The notes under the pieces: generated by a model | Seen by the model: the letters and a program-made list of their open reading frames with translations, nothing else | Told to the model about the DNA's origin: nothing | The model's database searches: none | Part shown: positions 19,061-28,713 of the stretch, one piece after another | How positions within the stretch are numbered: the stretch's first letter is position 1 | Layout: the number at the start of each line of letters is the position of its first letter | Made by a program: the position numbers and the translations under genes | From: Caulobacter sp. NIBR2454 | Lineage (GTDB): Bacteria; Pseudomonadota; Alphaproteobacteria; Caulobacterales; Caulobacteraceae | DNA length: 64,000 nucleotides | NCBI RefSeq assembly: GCF_027474405.1 | Contig: NZ_CP114871.1 | Span: forward strand, 310,001-374,000 | Reading direction: 5' to 3'

Positions 19061-21103
19061 ATGGCGACCAAGACCTCTTCCGACCTGCCCTTCCTGAACC
19101 CCTACCGGCATGGCTTCGTGCGGGTGGCGACCTGCGTGCCGAAGGTGCGGCTGGCTGATCCAGCCGCCAACGCTCAGGCCGTGCTTGATCTCGTTGCGCA
19201 GGGGCAGGCCGAAGGCGTCGCGCTCATGGCGTTTCCGGAACTGGGCCTGACCGGCTACTCAATTGACGACCTGCACCATCAGGACGTGTTGCTCGACGCT
19301 GCGGAGGCCGCCCTGGCCAGCCTAGCCGCGGCCAGCGCCGACCTGTCGCCGATCTTCGTGGTGGGCGCGCCGCTGCGTGACGGTCCGCGACTGTTCAACT
19401 GCGCGATCGCCATCGGGGGAGGCCGGATTCTGGGCGCGACGCCCAAAAGCTTCCTGCCCAACTATCGCGAATTCTACGAGAAGCGCTGGTTCTCCAGCGG
19501 CGCGGGCGTGGCCGATCGCACCCTGCTCGTCGCTGGCGAAGAAATTCCTTTCGGCACGGACCTGATCTTCGAGACCGAGGGCGCGGCGCCTTTCCGCTTC
19601 GCCCTGGAGATCTGCGAGGACTTCTGGATGCCGACGCCGCCCAGCACGGCGGCGGCCATGGCCGGGGCGGAAATCCTCCTGAACCTGTCGGCTTCCAGCG
19701 TGGTGATCGGCAAGTCCGAGACGCGCCGGTTGCTCTGCGCCTCGCAGTCGGCGCGCTGCCTGGCTGCCTATGTCTATGCGGCGGCCGGGGCGGGCGAATC
19801 CTCGACCGATCTAGCCTGGGACGGGCACGGCGACATCTGGGAACTGGGCGGCCTACTGGCGGAGACCGAACGTTTCGCCACCAAGGCCAACTTCGCGTTC
19901 GCCGACGTAGATGTAAGCCGGATCCGTCAGGAGCGTTTCCGCCAGGGGAGCTTCGGTGACGCGGTCGATCTCTATGGTTCGGAGTTCCGCATCGTCCTGG
20001 CGGACTTCGATCCGTCGGCCGACGAACTGGAATTGGCCCGTAAGGTTGAGCGCTTCCCGTTCACCCCGTCAGACCCGGCCAAGCTGCGCGAGAACTGCTA
20101 CGAAGCCTACAACATCCAGGTCCAGGGCCTAGCTAGGCGGATCGAAGCGTCGGGCCTGCAAAAACTCGTGATCGGGATATCGGGCGGCCTGGACTCCACC
20201 CAGGCCCTGATCGTGGCCGCGCGGGCCATGGACCAGATGGGCCTGCCGCGCTCCAACATACTCGGCTTCACCATGCCGGGCTTCGCCACCTCCGACCGGA
20301 CCAAGGGCAACGCCCACGCCTTGATGAAGGCGTTTGGCGTCACCGCCGCCGAGCTCGACATCCGGCCGGCGGCAAAGCAGATGCTGGCCGATCTGGATCA
20401 CCCCTTCGCCAAGGGTGAGGCGGTCTATGACGTGACCTTCGAGAACGTGCAGGCCGGCCTGCGCACGGACTACCTGTTCCGCCTGGCCAACCATCACGGC
20501 GGCATGGTTGTGGGCACCGGCGACCTGTCGGAGCTCGCCCTGGGCTGGTGTACCTACGGCGTCGGCGACCATATGAGCCACTACAACCCCAACAGCGGGG
20601 CGCCCAAGACGCTGATCCAGCACCTGATCCGCTTCGTGGCGCATTCGGGGGATGTGGACGCCGTCACCGCGTCGCTGCTGGAGGACATACTGGCGACGGA
20701 GATCTCGCCCGAGCTGGTGCCTGGCGAAAAGGGCCAGTCCACCGAGAGCTTCGTCGGCCCCTACGCATTGCAGGACTTCAACCTGTTCTATCTGTCGCGG
20801 TTCGGCATGGCGCCGTCGAAGGTCGCCTATCTGGCCTTCAACGCTTGGCGTGACGCGCAGGCGGGGCTTTGGCCGGCCAATACGCCCGAGAGCGCGCGGG
20901 TCGCATACGACCTGCCGACCATCAAGGGATGGTTGGAGCTCTTCCTGAAGCGGTTCTTCGCCAACCAGTTCAAGCGCTCGGCCGTGCCTAATGGACCCAA
21001 GATCGCGTCCGGCGGCGCGTTGTCGCCGCGGGGAGACTGGCGGATGCCTTCCGACGCCAGCCCGGATCTATGGCTGGCTGAACTGCGCGAGAACGTGCCT
21101 TAG
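19061..21103 (+). CDS. nadE: Glutamine-dependent NAD+ synthase
   Basis: This 680-residue two-domain enzyme completes NAD synthesis. The N-terminal nitrilase-type glutaminase has Glu in [10 protein letters not shown], Lys in [17 protein letters not shown] and the nucleophile Cys in EICEDFW. The synthetase domain has the PP-loop [14 protein letters not shown] and the [12 protein letters not shown] segment. Length fits the long bacterial/eukaryotic-like form. ATG 19061 is preferred over GTG 19055. A weak terminator follows immediately. Confidence 0.95.
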   Translation: MATKTSSDLPFLNPYRHGFVRVATCVPKVRLADPAANAQAVLDLVAQGQAEGVALMAFPELGLTGYSIDDLHHQDVLLDAAEAALASLAAASADLSPIFVVGAPLRDGPRLFNCAIAIGGGRILGATPKSFLPNYREFYEKRWFSSGAGVADRTLLVAGEEIPFGTDLIFETEGAAPFRFALEICEDFWMPTPPSTAAAMAGAEILLNLSASSVVIGKSETRRLLCASQSARCLAAYVYAAAGAGESSTDLAWDGHGDIWELGGLLAETERFATKANFAFADVDVSRIRQERFRQGSFGDAVDLYGSEFRIVLADFDPSADELELARKVERFPFTPSDPAKLRENCYEAYNIQVQGLARRIEASGLQKLVIGISGGLDSTQALIVAARAMDQMGLPRSNILGFTMPGFATSDRTKGNAHALMKAFGVTAAELDIRPAAKQMLADLDHPFAKGEAVYDVTFENVQAGLRTDYLFRLANHHGGMVVGTGDLSELALGWCTYGVGDHMSHYNPNSGAPKTLIQHLIRFVAHSGDVDAVTASLLEDILATEISPELVPGEKGQSTESFVGPYALQDFNLFYLSRFGMAPSKVAYLAFNAWRDAQAGLWPANTPESARVAYDLPTIKGWLELFLKRFFANQFKRSAVPNGPKIASGGALSPRGDWRMPSDASPDLWLAELRENVP

Positions 21104-21123
21104 GCCAAACAAGCTTGGCTTTT
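21104..21123 (+). terminator. Weak terminator after nadE
   Basis: GCCAA (21104-21108) pairs with TTGGC (21115-21119), followed directly by TTTT. The stem starts on the base after the nadE stop codon. The short stem limits confidence. Confidence 0.35.
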
Positions 21124-21223
21124 GGCTGTGCAGACTGCGGGTTTAGTTTAAACGCACTGTCATGGCCGGGAACGGTCGCGCCAGTGGTGCGTTCCGGGAG
21201 CCCGTCGGACATCTAGAGGTTTC

Positions 21224-22537
21224 ATGTCGCTTTATCCGGTGATCCTTTGCGGTGGTTCTGGCACGCGCCTTTGGCCGGCTTCGCGGCCTGACCGTCCCAA
21301 GCAGTTCCTCAAGCTCATCGGCGACAGCTCCTCCTATCAGGAGACCCTCAAGCGCCTGCGCCAAATGCCGGGCGCCGAAGAGCCGGTCATCGTCACCGGC
21401 CGCAACATGCTGGAACAGGTGCTGCGCCAGGCCGCCGAGATCGGCGTGCGCATCACTGTCCTGGTCGAGCCTGAAGCGCGCGACAGCGGCCCGGCCATCG
21501 CCGCCGCGGCCGCCTATATCCAGACCCTGGCGCCGCGCGGCGTGATGTTGATGCTGGCCGCCGACCATCACATCGTCGAATCCGAAATCTTCCAGCAGGC
21601 CGCCACGGTTGCCGCCAAAGCCGCGGACGACGGTCACATCGTCACCTTCGGGGTAGAGCCCACCGATCCGTCCACGGGCTATGGCTATATCCGTCCCGGA
21701 GAACCCCTGGAGAACGGGGTGCGGCGCGTGGAGGCTTTCGTGGAAAAGCCCGATCGCAAGACCGCCGAGACCTATCTGGCCGAAGGCTATCTGTGGAACA
21801 GTGGCAACTTCGCCTTCCGCGCCGACGTGCTGATGGAGGAGTTCGCCCAGTTCGAGCCGACCATCGCCCAGGCCGCGCGTGAGTCCGTCGATTGGGCCCG
21901 CCGCGACGGGCAGGCCCTGTGGCTCGACAAGGACGCCTTCTCCGGAGCCGCAAAGAAGTCCGTGGATTTCGCGGTCATGGAGCGCACCCGCAAGGCGGCC
22001 GTGGCGCCCGCCGGCTTCACCTGGTCCGACCTGGGGGCCTGGGACGCCATCTGGGACGCCTCGCCTCGCGACGAGGCGGGCAACTCCGCCAGCGGGGATG
22101 TGCAACTGATCCGCACCGAGGGCGTGCTGGCCCGCTCCAACGGTCCCTTCGTCGGCGTGATTGGGGTCACGGACCTGTTGATCATCGCCGAGCCTGACGC
22201 CGTGCTGGTCTGCCGCCGCGACGACGCCCAGAGCGTCAAGATCTTGGTGGACAAGCTCAAGGAGGGCGGCCGCCATATCGTGCAGCGTCACGTGATCAGC
22301 GCCAGCGGCGGCGTCGCCCGCCAGCCGATCACCAAGGAAGACGGCGCCGAGGTAGAGATCTGGCGGCTGGAGGACAAGTCGGCCGCCGTTCTGCCCGCCG
22401 GCACCATCCAGGTCCTGGCCGGCAAGATCGAGGGCGAGCCTAAACGCCACAAGACCGGTGATCGCTTCGACCTGGATGGCCCGATGACCGTCCGCGCCAA
22501 GGGCTCGGCCACCCTGCTGGTCACCCGCTGGCTCTAG
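21224..22537 (+). CDS. manC: Mannose-1-phosphate guanylyltransferase
   Basis: This 437-residue enzyme makes GDP-mannose, the precursor for gmd. ILCGGSGTRLWPASR and RPKQFLKL are the nucleotide-binding signature, and VEAFVEKPDRKTA and SGNFAFRADVLMEEF match ManC. The C-terminal part is a cupin-like segment, shorter than the isomerase domain of bifunctional ManC/AlgA. Isomerase activity may therefore be supplied elsewhere, for example by the AGE-family gene at 26944. The stop shares a CTAG with the convergent lipoprotein gene. Confidence 0.93.
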   Translation: MSLYPVILCGGSGTRLWPASRPDRPKQFLKLIGDSSSYQETLKRLRQMPGAEEPVIVTGRNMLEQVLRQAAEIGVRITVLVEPEARDSGPAIAAAAAYIQTLAPRGVMLMLAADHHIVESEIFQQAATVAAKAADDGHIVTFGVEPTDPSTGYGYIRPGEPLENGVRRVEAFVEKPDRKTAETYLAEGYLWNSGNFAFRADVLMEEFAQFEPTIAQAARESVDWARRDGQALWLDKDAFSGAAKKSVDFAVMERTRKAAVAPAGFTWSDLGAWDAIWDASPRDEAGNSASGDVQLIRTEGVLARSNGPFVGVIGVTDLLIIAEPDAVLVCRRDDAQSVKILVDKLKEGGRHIVQRHVISASGGVARQPITKEDGAEVEIWRLEDKSAAVLPAGTIQVLAGKIEGEPKRHKTGDRFDLDGPMTVRAKGSATLLVTRWL

Positions 22538-22968
22538 CCAGCGGGGCGACAGTAGCCCTCTTTGCCGGCGACCACGACCACGCAGTCGGTCATTTCCAGC
22601 AGGTATTTGAAGCCGGTCTCCGAACCCGAGCCAAAGCGGATGCTTTCACGCACGCCGCGCCGTTCGAACCGGATCGCATCGCCCTCAAGGACGCCGGCGT
22701 ACTCTGCCTGACTGTCGAGGTTATCCTTCAGCGTCAGGGCGACGGTCCCTGGATGTTTGCCCGGTTTGATATCGAGAAACAGGCCTTCGGGGCCATTCCA
22801 ACGCCCAAGCCAGGGGCTGAGATCGGCCTCGGCGGTTGGCGACGCGGCAGGCGTGGGTGATGGCGCTGTGGTCGTCGGAGCCGTCTTGGCCACTTCCGCG
22901 CCATTGTCGGCGGCCTGACCGCACGCGGAGAGCGTCAGCAGCAGGGCTGCGGCGAGGAGAGCTTTCAT
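22534..22968 (-). CDS. Small lipoprotein of unknown function
   Basis: This 144-residue protein starts MKALLAAALLLTLSAC, a signal peptide with lipobox LSAC and lipidation at Cys16. A threonine/proline/alanine linker follows, then a small domain (WLGRWNGPEGLFLDIKPG to VVVAGKEGYC) that may form a beta-barrel. It is anchored in a membrane facing the periplasm or outside. Its function is unknown. It is preceded 10 bases upstream by a 40-codon frame on the same strand. Confidence 0.8.
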   Translation of the reverse strand: MKALLAAALLLTLSACGQAADNGAEVAKTAPTTTAPSPTPAASPTAEADLSPWLGRWNGPEGLFLDIKPGKHPGTVALTLKDNLDSQAEYAGVLEGDAIRFERRGVRESIRFGSGSETGFKYLLEMTDCVVVVAGKEGYCRPAG

Positions 22969-22978
22969 GGGCGGGACC

Positions 22979-23101
22979 TTAGGCGGCGAGTTGGGCGATG
23001 GCGACTGCGGCGAGCGCGAACAGCGAAACGGTCGTGAAATCAGCGACGGCGTCGGAAACCAGCAGGGGATCGAGGCCCAGCTTCTGGAGCAGTGTGTTCA
23101 T
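22979..23101 (-). CDS. Predicted 40-residue single-span membrane peptide
   Basis: The minus-strand frame from ATG (23101-23099) to TAA (22981-22979) encodes MNTLLQKLGLDPLLVSDAVA then a hydrophobic end (TVSLFALAAVAIAQLAA). AGGGG lies 2-3 bases before the ATG, a little close for a ribosome site. It would be co-transcribed with the lipoprotein gene 10 bases downstream. The amphipathic start followed by one span is typical of small membrane regulators, but no family is recognised. Confidence 0.45.
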   Translation of the reverse strand: MNTLLQKLGLDPLLVSDAVADFTTVSLFALAAVAIAQLAA

Positions 23102-23192
23102 GCCCCTAGAACGAGGCGCTCAAGCGAAGGTTCGTGCGATCACGTCATCGTCACCGCCGTCGATCACTCGTCGGAGCGATCGACGGCCCCGA

Positions 23193-25556
23193 CTACTGAT
23201 GCAGGCGACGCTTCTCGAGCGCCTTATAGGCAAGGAAGATCGGGCCCGAGAGAAGCAGAGCGGCCAGCACGAAGCCCACCGCCAAAAGCAGCGGATTGCG
23301 GCTGAACCACCATAGTACGAAGATCACCGGCGATAGCGTCCCCCGCCAGAAGATCGGCCCGACGCGATAGCCCTTCACCCCGTCGGCGCCGTCAACGGTC
23401 AGGTCGCCCTGCACCTTGAAGATGTTGCTGGGCGCCGCTAGGCGACGCAGCGTTCCGGGCAGCGCCGCCGCGTCGGACGACAGCACGGCCACGACCACCC
23501 GTCGTCCCCCATAGGGCGAGCGGAAGCTCGCCAGACCCTGGAAGTCCTGCCCCCGAAGGGCGGCGTCCGCGCCATTGCCGCCGAACAGCCGCGATAGGCC
23601 ATCCAGTAGCCGCGCGCGGCGGGTCAGGCCGGTCTCGGTGGGGATGAACGGACTGCGGGTGAACAGGTCCGCGTGGGTGGCGGCCATGGCGGTGGAGCCG
23701 ATCAGCAGAACGTCCTTCTCCGCCAGGGTCGCCGCATCGGAATTTCGGGTGATGGTCACGCCCGTGGCCGCCACGCCCGTGGACTCGGCCGCCTGGCCGA
23801 TGATGGCGAACAAGGCTTCCAGTTCCGCGGCCGTCGGGTTCGACGACAGAACGACCGCCGTCTCCGACAGGTCGGCCAACCGAGTGAAGGGGAAGATGGA
23901 GCCGGTGAAATAGGCCAGGTTCGGCAGGCTGCCGAAATGCGCGGCGCCGGTGATGTCGATGGTGCTGTCGGGGTCGATGCCGCTGCGCAGGTTGACGGGC
24001 AGTTCGCCCTTACAGTTCCCCACCGTGCGGGGGATGATGTTGAAATAGAGATTCAGCTCGTTTTGGCCGAACAGCATGTAGGACGGCAGCTCGACCTTGG
24101 CTTCCTTGAGCGTGAAGTAGCCGGGCAGTCGGTCCACGAACGGGTCCGCGCGCGAGCGGTCTCTAAAACCCAGGGATTTGACGTAGGTCCCGTTGATCGA
24201 CACGTCGAGGCGGGAGGCGTCGAGGTTCAGCCAATCGCCTTCACCGTAGCGATAGCGCAGCTTCATGCGGGCCACGTTGGATGGCCACAGGAAAAGGTCA
24301 GGCGCGGTGCGGATCGGAACGATCACCGGGGCGCCAGCGCCCACCGTCTGCATGGCGCTTTGATCAGCCAGCTCGCCGAAGCGCACGGGGCGGTCGGTGC
24401 GCAGCCAACGCGGGGCGTCGTAGGGCTTGCGCTGTTGCAGGTTGACCGCGGACGCCGGAGCATAGGCGCCGCGCAGAGATACAGAACCAAGCGCCAGGGT
24501 GCGGCCGGCGGCCAGCAATTGTTCACGGTCCCGGCCCAGCACCAGCAGCAGGACGCCGCCCGGTGTGACCGGATTTTCGATCAGGCGCAGGGTCGGCTCG
24601 TTCACGGCCCCAACCGACATGCCGCCGATCACCTCCCCGGAGGTGGCGAAGACCACACCATTCCCGGCGGGCAGGGCGCCCAGCACGACCGGAAAGCGGA
24701 ACGACTGGTAGTCGGCCGCCAGGGCGAAATAGGACGCCACGGCCGAAGCGGCTTGCAGGGCCTGATCGCTGGGCTGGCTGGCGAAGGCGAAGGGGACGTT
24801 CAGACCGCCCGGCAGCCCTTCGAAGAAGGGGCTGGGCAGACGCGCCAGGTCGAGGCGCGGCGCGCCCTTGACGGTGGTGACGCTAAGACGCGAGGCGCGG
24901 GTGTCGATTTCCGCCCACAGGGACGGGTGCAGCGGGTTTTCGCACCCGCGCGTGTAGTGCCCCAGGAAGCGCAGGTTCAGGCGGTTCTTCGCGCCAAACA
25001 GGGATGGATCGACCGGAATGTCGATGGTCATGCCGCCCTCGCCGCTGCCATCCAGTCGCACCGCGCCGATGACCTCGTCGTTGATGTAGATCACCAGCTG
25101 CGACAGGTCGGGCAACATGGCCGGCGAGTGGGTCAGACGCAGGCGCAGGGAAGCCGCTGTGACCTGGGAGTCGGCGCTCAGATTGAAGGGGACGGAGAAC
25201 TCCCCATCGACGCTGATCATCCGCAGGGGGTTCTTTACCTCCAGATCGGCCAGGCTGAAGGATTGGACGTCCGGCGTGCGCGGGGTCTCCACAAGCGGCC
25301 CTGTCTGGATCACAGGCTGGGCGTAGGCCTGGGCGATGGGCTGCGTGCCGATGGGCTGCGGCCCGGCCGAAAGGGCGACCAGCGCGGGCGCTTGAGGCGT
25401 GGACGGGACATTGGACGGCGCCGCCGCGGCCGGGTTGGCGGGCGTTGGGTTGGACGCCGGAGCCTGGGCTTCGGCCGGGAGCAAGAGTAGAAGGGCGCCC
25501 GACAGTCCGAGGGCGATGCTTCTGGCGGCTCTGCGAATCAGCTTGCGGCTCCCCAT
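23193..25556 (-). CDS. bcsB: BcsB-like cellulose synthase periplasmic subunit (orphan)
   Basis: This 787-residue protein has a signal-like N-terminus (ARSIALGLSGALLLLLPAEAQA), a Pro/Ala-rich linker, then the BcsB core with alternating carbohydrate-binding-like and alpha/beta domains (VIYINDEVIGAVRLDG, NRLNLRFLGHYTRGCENP), and a C-terminal membrane helix (PLLLAVGFVLAALLLSGPI). Length matches BcsB, which partners the synthase BcsA in glucan export. No bcsA, bcsZ or bcsC is adjacent, so it may serve another synthase or a distant bcsA. ATG 25556 is chosen because the signal peptide follows it. Confidence 0.8.
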   Translation of the reverse strand: MGSRKLIRRAARSIALGLSGALLLLLPAEAQAPASNPTPANPAAAAPSNVPSTPQAPALVALSAGPQPIGTQPIAQAYAQPVIQTGPLVETPRTPDVQSFSLADLEVKNPLRMISVDGEFSVPFNLSADSQVTAASLRLRLTHSPAMLPDLSQLVIYINDEVIGAVRLDGSGEGGMTIDIPVDPSLFGAKNRLNLRFLGHYTRGCENPLHPSLWAEIDTRASRLSVTTVKGAPRLDLARLPSPFFEGLPGGLNVPFAFASQPSDQALQAASAVASYFALAADYQSFRFPVVLGALPAGNGVVFATSGEVIGGMSVGAVNEPTLRLIENPVTPGGVLLLVLGRDREQLLAAGRTLALGSVSLRGAYAPASAVNLQQRKPYDAPRWLRTDRPVRFGELADQSAMQTVGAGAPVIVPIRTAPDLFLWPSNVARMKLRYRYGEGDWLNLDASRLDVSINGTYVKSLGFRDRSRADPFVDRLPGYFTLKEAKVELPSYMLFGQNELNLYFNIIPRTVGNCKGELPVNLRSGIDPDSTIDITGAAHFGSLPNLAYFTGSIFPFTRLADLSETAVVLSSNPTAAELEALFAIIGQAAESTGVAATGVTITRNSDAATLAEKDVLLIGSTAMAATHADLFTRSPFIPTETGLTRRARLLDGLSRLFGGNGADAALRGQDFQGLASFRSPYGGRRVVVAVLSSDAAALPGTLRRLAAPSNIFKVQGDLTVDGADGVKGYRVGPIFWRGTLSPVIFVLWWFSRNPLLLAVGFVLAALLLSGPIFLAYKALEKRRLHQ

Positions 25557-25635
25557 CAAGGCTTTGCAGCCCTCGCCTACCAGCGAACAAAAGGCGATGC
25601 GATCCAAGGTCGCGGCGCCCGCCCCTTTTTGCAAC

Positions 25636-25941
25636 CTAGCGCGTCATCCAGCGACGCGGGGGCTTTTCTCCCAGGAGTTTAACTTCCCCATTCGCCAGGC
25701 CGTAGGTTCGCATGGCGTAAAGGTTGATCGGATTGACCGCCTGCACCGGTTCGCGGCCCGCCGACGGGCTGGAGGCCAGCGGCCCGTCCTGGGTGGCGCG
25801 GTCGATGCAGGTCCATTCGGCCTTGGCCTGATCAGGGTGACCGACCGCGAAATAGCGCTGGAGCGGCTTGCCGTCCGAACCTTCGGTCATCACCGAGATC
25901 AGCCAGCCGCCGGTGATAAGGTGGGCTTCCTTATCCCTCAT
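25636..25941 (-). CDS. Hypothetical 101-residue protein
   Basis: I do not recognise this protein. It contains [20 protein letters not shown], suggesting beta structure, and a middle loop rich in serine and proline; the end is basic ([10 protein letters not shown]). It has no signal peptide. Its ATG overlaps the end of trhO by 4 bases (ATGA type), so it is translationally coupled to that tRNA-modification gene. The link may be only operonic. Confidence 0.65.
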   Translation of the reverse strand: MRDKEAHLITGGWLISVMTEGSDGKPLQRYFAVGHPDQAKAEWTCIDRATQDGPLASSPSAGREPVQAVNPINLYAMRTYGLANGEVKLLGEKPPRRWMTR

Positions 25942-26900
25942 TCGGCGCTCGCCTTGCGGGCCTTGGCCTCTGGCGTGGCGACGCCGAGATGGGCGACCCC
26001 CAGCTTTGCGGTGTGCTGCATCTGGCGCATGCGCTCGGCATAGCGTTCGCGCCGGACGTCATCGCGCTGGTCGTGACAGGCGGGGCAGCTGATCCCTTCG
26101 ACATAGAGTTGGGAGGCGCGGCCGGCGGGACTGACCGGCATGCGGCAACCGTGACAGAGCGTGTGTTCGCCAACCTCCAGCCCGTGTTTGACGGCCGTGC
26201 GCTGGTCGAAGACGAAGCACTCCCCGCGCCATGCGCTTTCTGTCTCCGGCGTCGTCTCCAGGTATTTCAGGATGCCGCCCCTGAGATGGAAGACCTCTTC
26301 GACGCCCTCGGCCTTTAGGAAGGCCGTGGCCTTCTCACAGCGGATGCCGCCGGTGCAGAACATGGCCACCTTCGGCGCCGTCTCCCCCCATGTTTCGCGG
26401 AAACCTCGAAACCATGCGGGAAAGTCGCTGAAGCTCTCGGTCTTGGGATCGATCGCACCCTCGAAGGTGCCGATGGCGACCTCGTAGGCGTTGCGGGTGT
26501 CGATCACCACCACGTCCGGCTGAGCGATCAGGGCGTTCCAGTCGGCGGGCTCCACGTAGGTCCCCGCGTCCCGCGCCGCGTCGATCCCAGGCACGCCCAG
26601 AGTGACGATCTCCTTCTTCAGCCGAACCTTCATCCGCAGGAACGGCATGACCTCGGCGAAGGAGTCCTTGAAGTCGAGATCGGCGCAGCCGGGCAGAGTG
26701 CGGATATGGTCCAGCACCGCATCGATCGCCTCGCGCGCGCCGGCGATGGTTCCGTTGATCCCCTCGGGCGCCAGCAGCAGGGTGCCCTTCACATCCAGCG
26801 AGCAGCACAGCTTGGCCAGCGGACCGCGCAGCGCCTCAATGTCGTCAAAGGGCGTGAACCGATAGAGCGCGGTCACGCGAACGGGCGCGGGGGAGGTCAT
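25938..26900 (-). CDS. trhO: tRNA uridine(34) hydroxylase (rhodanese-like, TrhO/YceA family)
   Basis: This 320-residue protein has the YceA layout: an N-terminal acylphosphatase-like domain ([30 protein letters not shown]), a rhodanese domain with the catalytic cysteine in [15 protein letters not shown], and a C-terminal cysteine cluster ([18 protein letters not shown]) likely to bind zinc. TrhO makes 5-hydroxyuridine at the tRNA wobble position. A small gene of unknown function is coupled at its end. Confidence 0.92.
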   Translation of the reverse strand: MTSPAPVRVTALYRFTPFDDIEALRGPLAKLCCSLDVKGTLLLAPEGINGTIAGAREAIDAVLDHIRTLPGCADLDFKDSFAEVMPFLRMKVRLKKEIVTLGVPGIDAARDAGTYVEPADWNALIAQPDVVVIDTRNAYEVAIGTFEGAIDPKTESFSDFPAWFRGFRETWGETAPKVAMFCTGGIRCEKATAFLKAEGVEEVFHLRGGILKYLETTPETESAWRGECFVFDQRTAVKHGLEVGEHTLCHGCRMPVSPAGRASQLYVEGISCPACHDQRDDVRRERYAERMRQMQHTAKLGVAHLGVATPEAKARKASAE

Positions 26901-26943
26901 CCGCGAGCCCTTAGGCCCGGGGCGGCGTCAGGGCAAGGTGCGC

Positions 26944-28101
26944 TCAGCCGGCCCTCGCCCGAACCGCCCGGTCAAGCTCGGCGATGGCCAGGACGATGTG
27001 ATAGAGCGAGCTGGCCGGGGCCGGCTCGTCCACGAAGCTTCCGTCCGGCTGCATCCGGTCGCGATAGAGACCGCGTATGGGGGTGTCGAAGTACTTCAGC
27101 AGGCCCTCCGCGCCGGCGCTCGCCGTCTCCCACCAGGCGTCATCGCCGGTCAGTTCGGCGGCCAGAACACCGGCCTTGATGCGCTCGGTCTGGGCCCACA
27201 GGCGCGCCGACAGGTCGTGGGGCGTCATGTCGCCCAGCAAGGAAAAGAACGCCACGCCGCGTTGCGGATCGACACCGGGGCCCTCGCCGATGCGGATCAT
27301 GCGCAGGGCCGCCTCGATGGCGTTGGGACGGGCGGCGAGGCTGCCCCACCGCATCAGCAGCCAGCCCCATTCGAACTGATGCCCCGGCTCCAGGATGCGG
27401 CCGTTCAAACCCGGCGCGGGGTTCCAGTCCCCGTCGTAATATTCGCGAACCCCGCCGGTCTTGGGATCGATGAATTTGCTCAGGGCCAGATTGGCGATCT
27501 GATCGGCCAGGTCGCGCCATTGGGCGTCGCCACCGGCCTCGACCCATTCCAGGCAGGCCTCGAACAGATGCATGTGAGGATTGGACAGCAGCGGGGTGAC
27601 GCGGGGCGAGCTTTCCTCGAACCCGGCGATCGGATGTCTGCGCTGGGCGATCAGGGCGGCGCGTAGATCGACGGCGATCCGCTGAAGCCTGGCTTCGCCC
27701 GTCAGGCGATAGGCCGTCGCCAGACCGAAGAGCGCAAAGGCCTGATCATAGAGCACGACGCTATCGTCCAGCGGCTCGCCCTCCGGGCTGACCAGGGTGC
27801 GCACCAGACCATCAGCGCGCAGATAGCGGCCCAGGAAGAAGTCGAGCCCATGGGCGACGGCGGCTTGCGCCGGCCCGTCCCAACCCAGACCCTTGGCGGC
27901 GGCGAAGGCGTAGATTTGGCGCGGCTGGACCCGGGCGCGGCGCGGCGCCTCCACGGGTGTTCCATCCTGATTGATCTTCTCGAAGAAGCCGCCGCGCATG
28001 TGGTCGGCTCCGGCCTCCCACCAGATCGGATAGGCGTCGTTCAACAGCCAGGTCTTCAGCTCGGCGCTAAGCTTGGCGGCTTTGTCGAACGCGTCTGACA
28101 T
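26944..28101 (-). CDS. AGE-family epimerase/isomerase (candidate mannose-6-phosphate isomerase)
   Basis: This 385-residue alpha6/alpha6-barrel protein belongs to the N-acylglucosamine 2-epimerase superfamily. Markers are YPIWWEAGADHMRGGFFEKI at the start, NPHMHLFEACLEWVE in the middle and PGHQFEWGWLLMRW near residue 230. Family members isomerise mannose/fructose 6-phosphates or related sugars. Next to sugar-phosphate genes and with a ManC that lacks a clear isomerase domain, mannose-6-phosphate isomerase is a reasonable inference. ATG 28101 is used because family sequence starts there; upstream in-frame sequence is antisense to the next gene. Confidence 0.82.
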   Translation of the reverse strand: MSDAFDKAAKLSAELKTWLLNDAYPIWWEAGADHMRGGFFEKINQDGTPVEAPRRARVQPRQIYAFAAAKGLGWDGPAQAAVAHGLDFFLGRYLRADGLVRTLVSPEGEPLDDSVVLYDQAFALFGLATAYRLTGEARLQRIAVDLRAALIAQRRHPIAGFEESSPRVTPLLSNPHMHLFEACLEWVEAGGDAQWRDLADQIANLALSKFIDPKTGGVREYYDGDWNPAPGLNGRILEPGHQFEWGWLLMRWGSLAARPNAIEAALRMIRIGEGPGVDPQRGVAFFSLLGDMTPHDLSARLWAQTERIKAGVLAAELTGDDAWWETASAGAEGLLKYFDTPIRGLYRDRMQPDGSFVDEPAPASSLYHIVLAIAELDRAVRARAG

Positions 28102-28203
28102 GGCGGGTACTCCAGCAATCGAGCAACAGGGTTTTGGGACGGATCGCCCCGCTCCGCAACGGTCCCGCTTGAGAGGCGGTTCCGCCGCCGCTAAAGCCGG
28201 ATC

Positions 28204-28713
28204 ATGAAAAGCGCGCTCAAAGCCGTGATGTTCGACCGCGACGGGGTGCTGAACCTGGACGAGGGCTACACCCACAGGCCGCAGGACCTTGTCTGGACGC
28301 CGGGGGCCACGGCGGCCATCCGCAGACTGAACGCCGCGGGGCTGAAGGTGATCGTGGTCACCAATCAGTCGGGGGTGGCGCGGGGGCTCTACGATCTCGC
28401 CGCGGTCGACGTGTTCCATGCGGAGATGCAGCGCCAGTTGGCGGAGGATGGCGCGACCATCGACGCCTTCTATGCCTGCCCCTTCCACAAGGACGCCCAG
28501 GTCGAGATTTACCGGCATATCGACCATCCTGACCGGAAGCCCAACCCTGGCATGCTGCTGTCGGCCTTGCGCGACTTTGGTCTCAACGCCGAAGAGGCCG
28601 TGATGATCGGGGACCGTGAGTCCGACATGGAGGCGGCGCGCCGCGCCGGCATGGTCGGGCATCTCTATGAAGGCGGCGACCTTGACGCTCTGGTGGCGAA
28701 GGTGACGGCGTGA
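28204..28713 (+). CDS. gmhB: HAD-family phosphatase, GmhB-like
   Basis: This 169-residue HAD phosphatase has the nucleophile motif MFDRDGVLN, the second motif VVTNQSGVARG and the final motif MIGDRESDMEAA, all as in D-glycero-D-manno-heptose-1,7-bisphosphate 7-phosphatase. The zinc loop of typical GmhB is altered: CPFH is present, but the second cysteine pair is replaced by HIDHPDRKPNPG. Substrate could therefore differ. It overlaps rfbD by 4 bases (GTGA). A role in core or O-antigen sugar synthesis is likely. Confidence 0.8.
   Translation: MKSALKAVMFDRDGVLNLDEGYTHRPQDLVWTPGATAAIRRLNAAGLKVIVVTNQSGVARGLYDLAAVDVFHAEMQRQLAEDGATIDAFYACPFHKDAQVEIYRHIDHPDRKPNPGMLLSALRDFGLNAEEAVMIGDRESDMEAARRAGMVGHLYEGGDLDALVAKVTA

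Noticed and set aside
23673..25490. 605-codon open frame antisense to the bcsB-like gene
   Set aside because: Mirror of the real frame with low-complexity Gln/Arg/Gly composition and no domain.
26944..28662. Longer version of the AGE-family gene
   Set aside because: The extra N-terminal 187 residues are antisense to the gmhB-like gene; family homology begins at ATG 28101.
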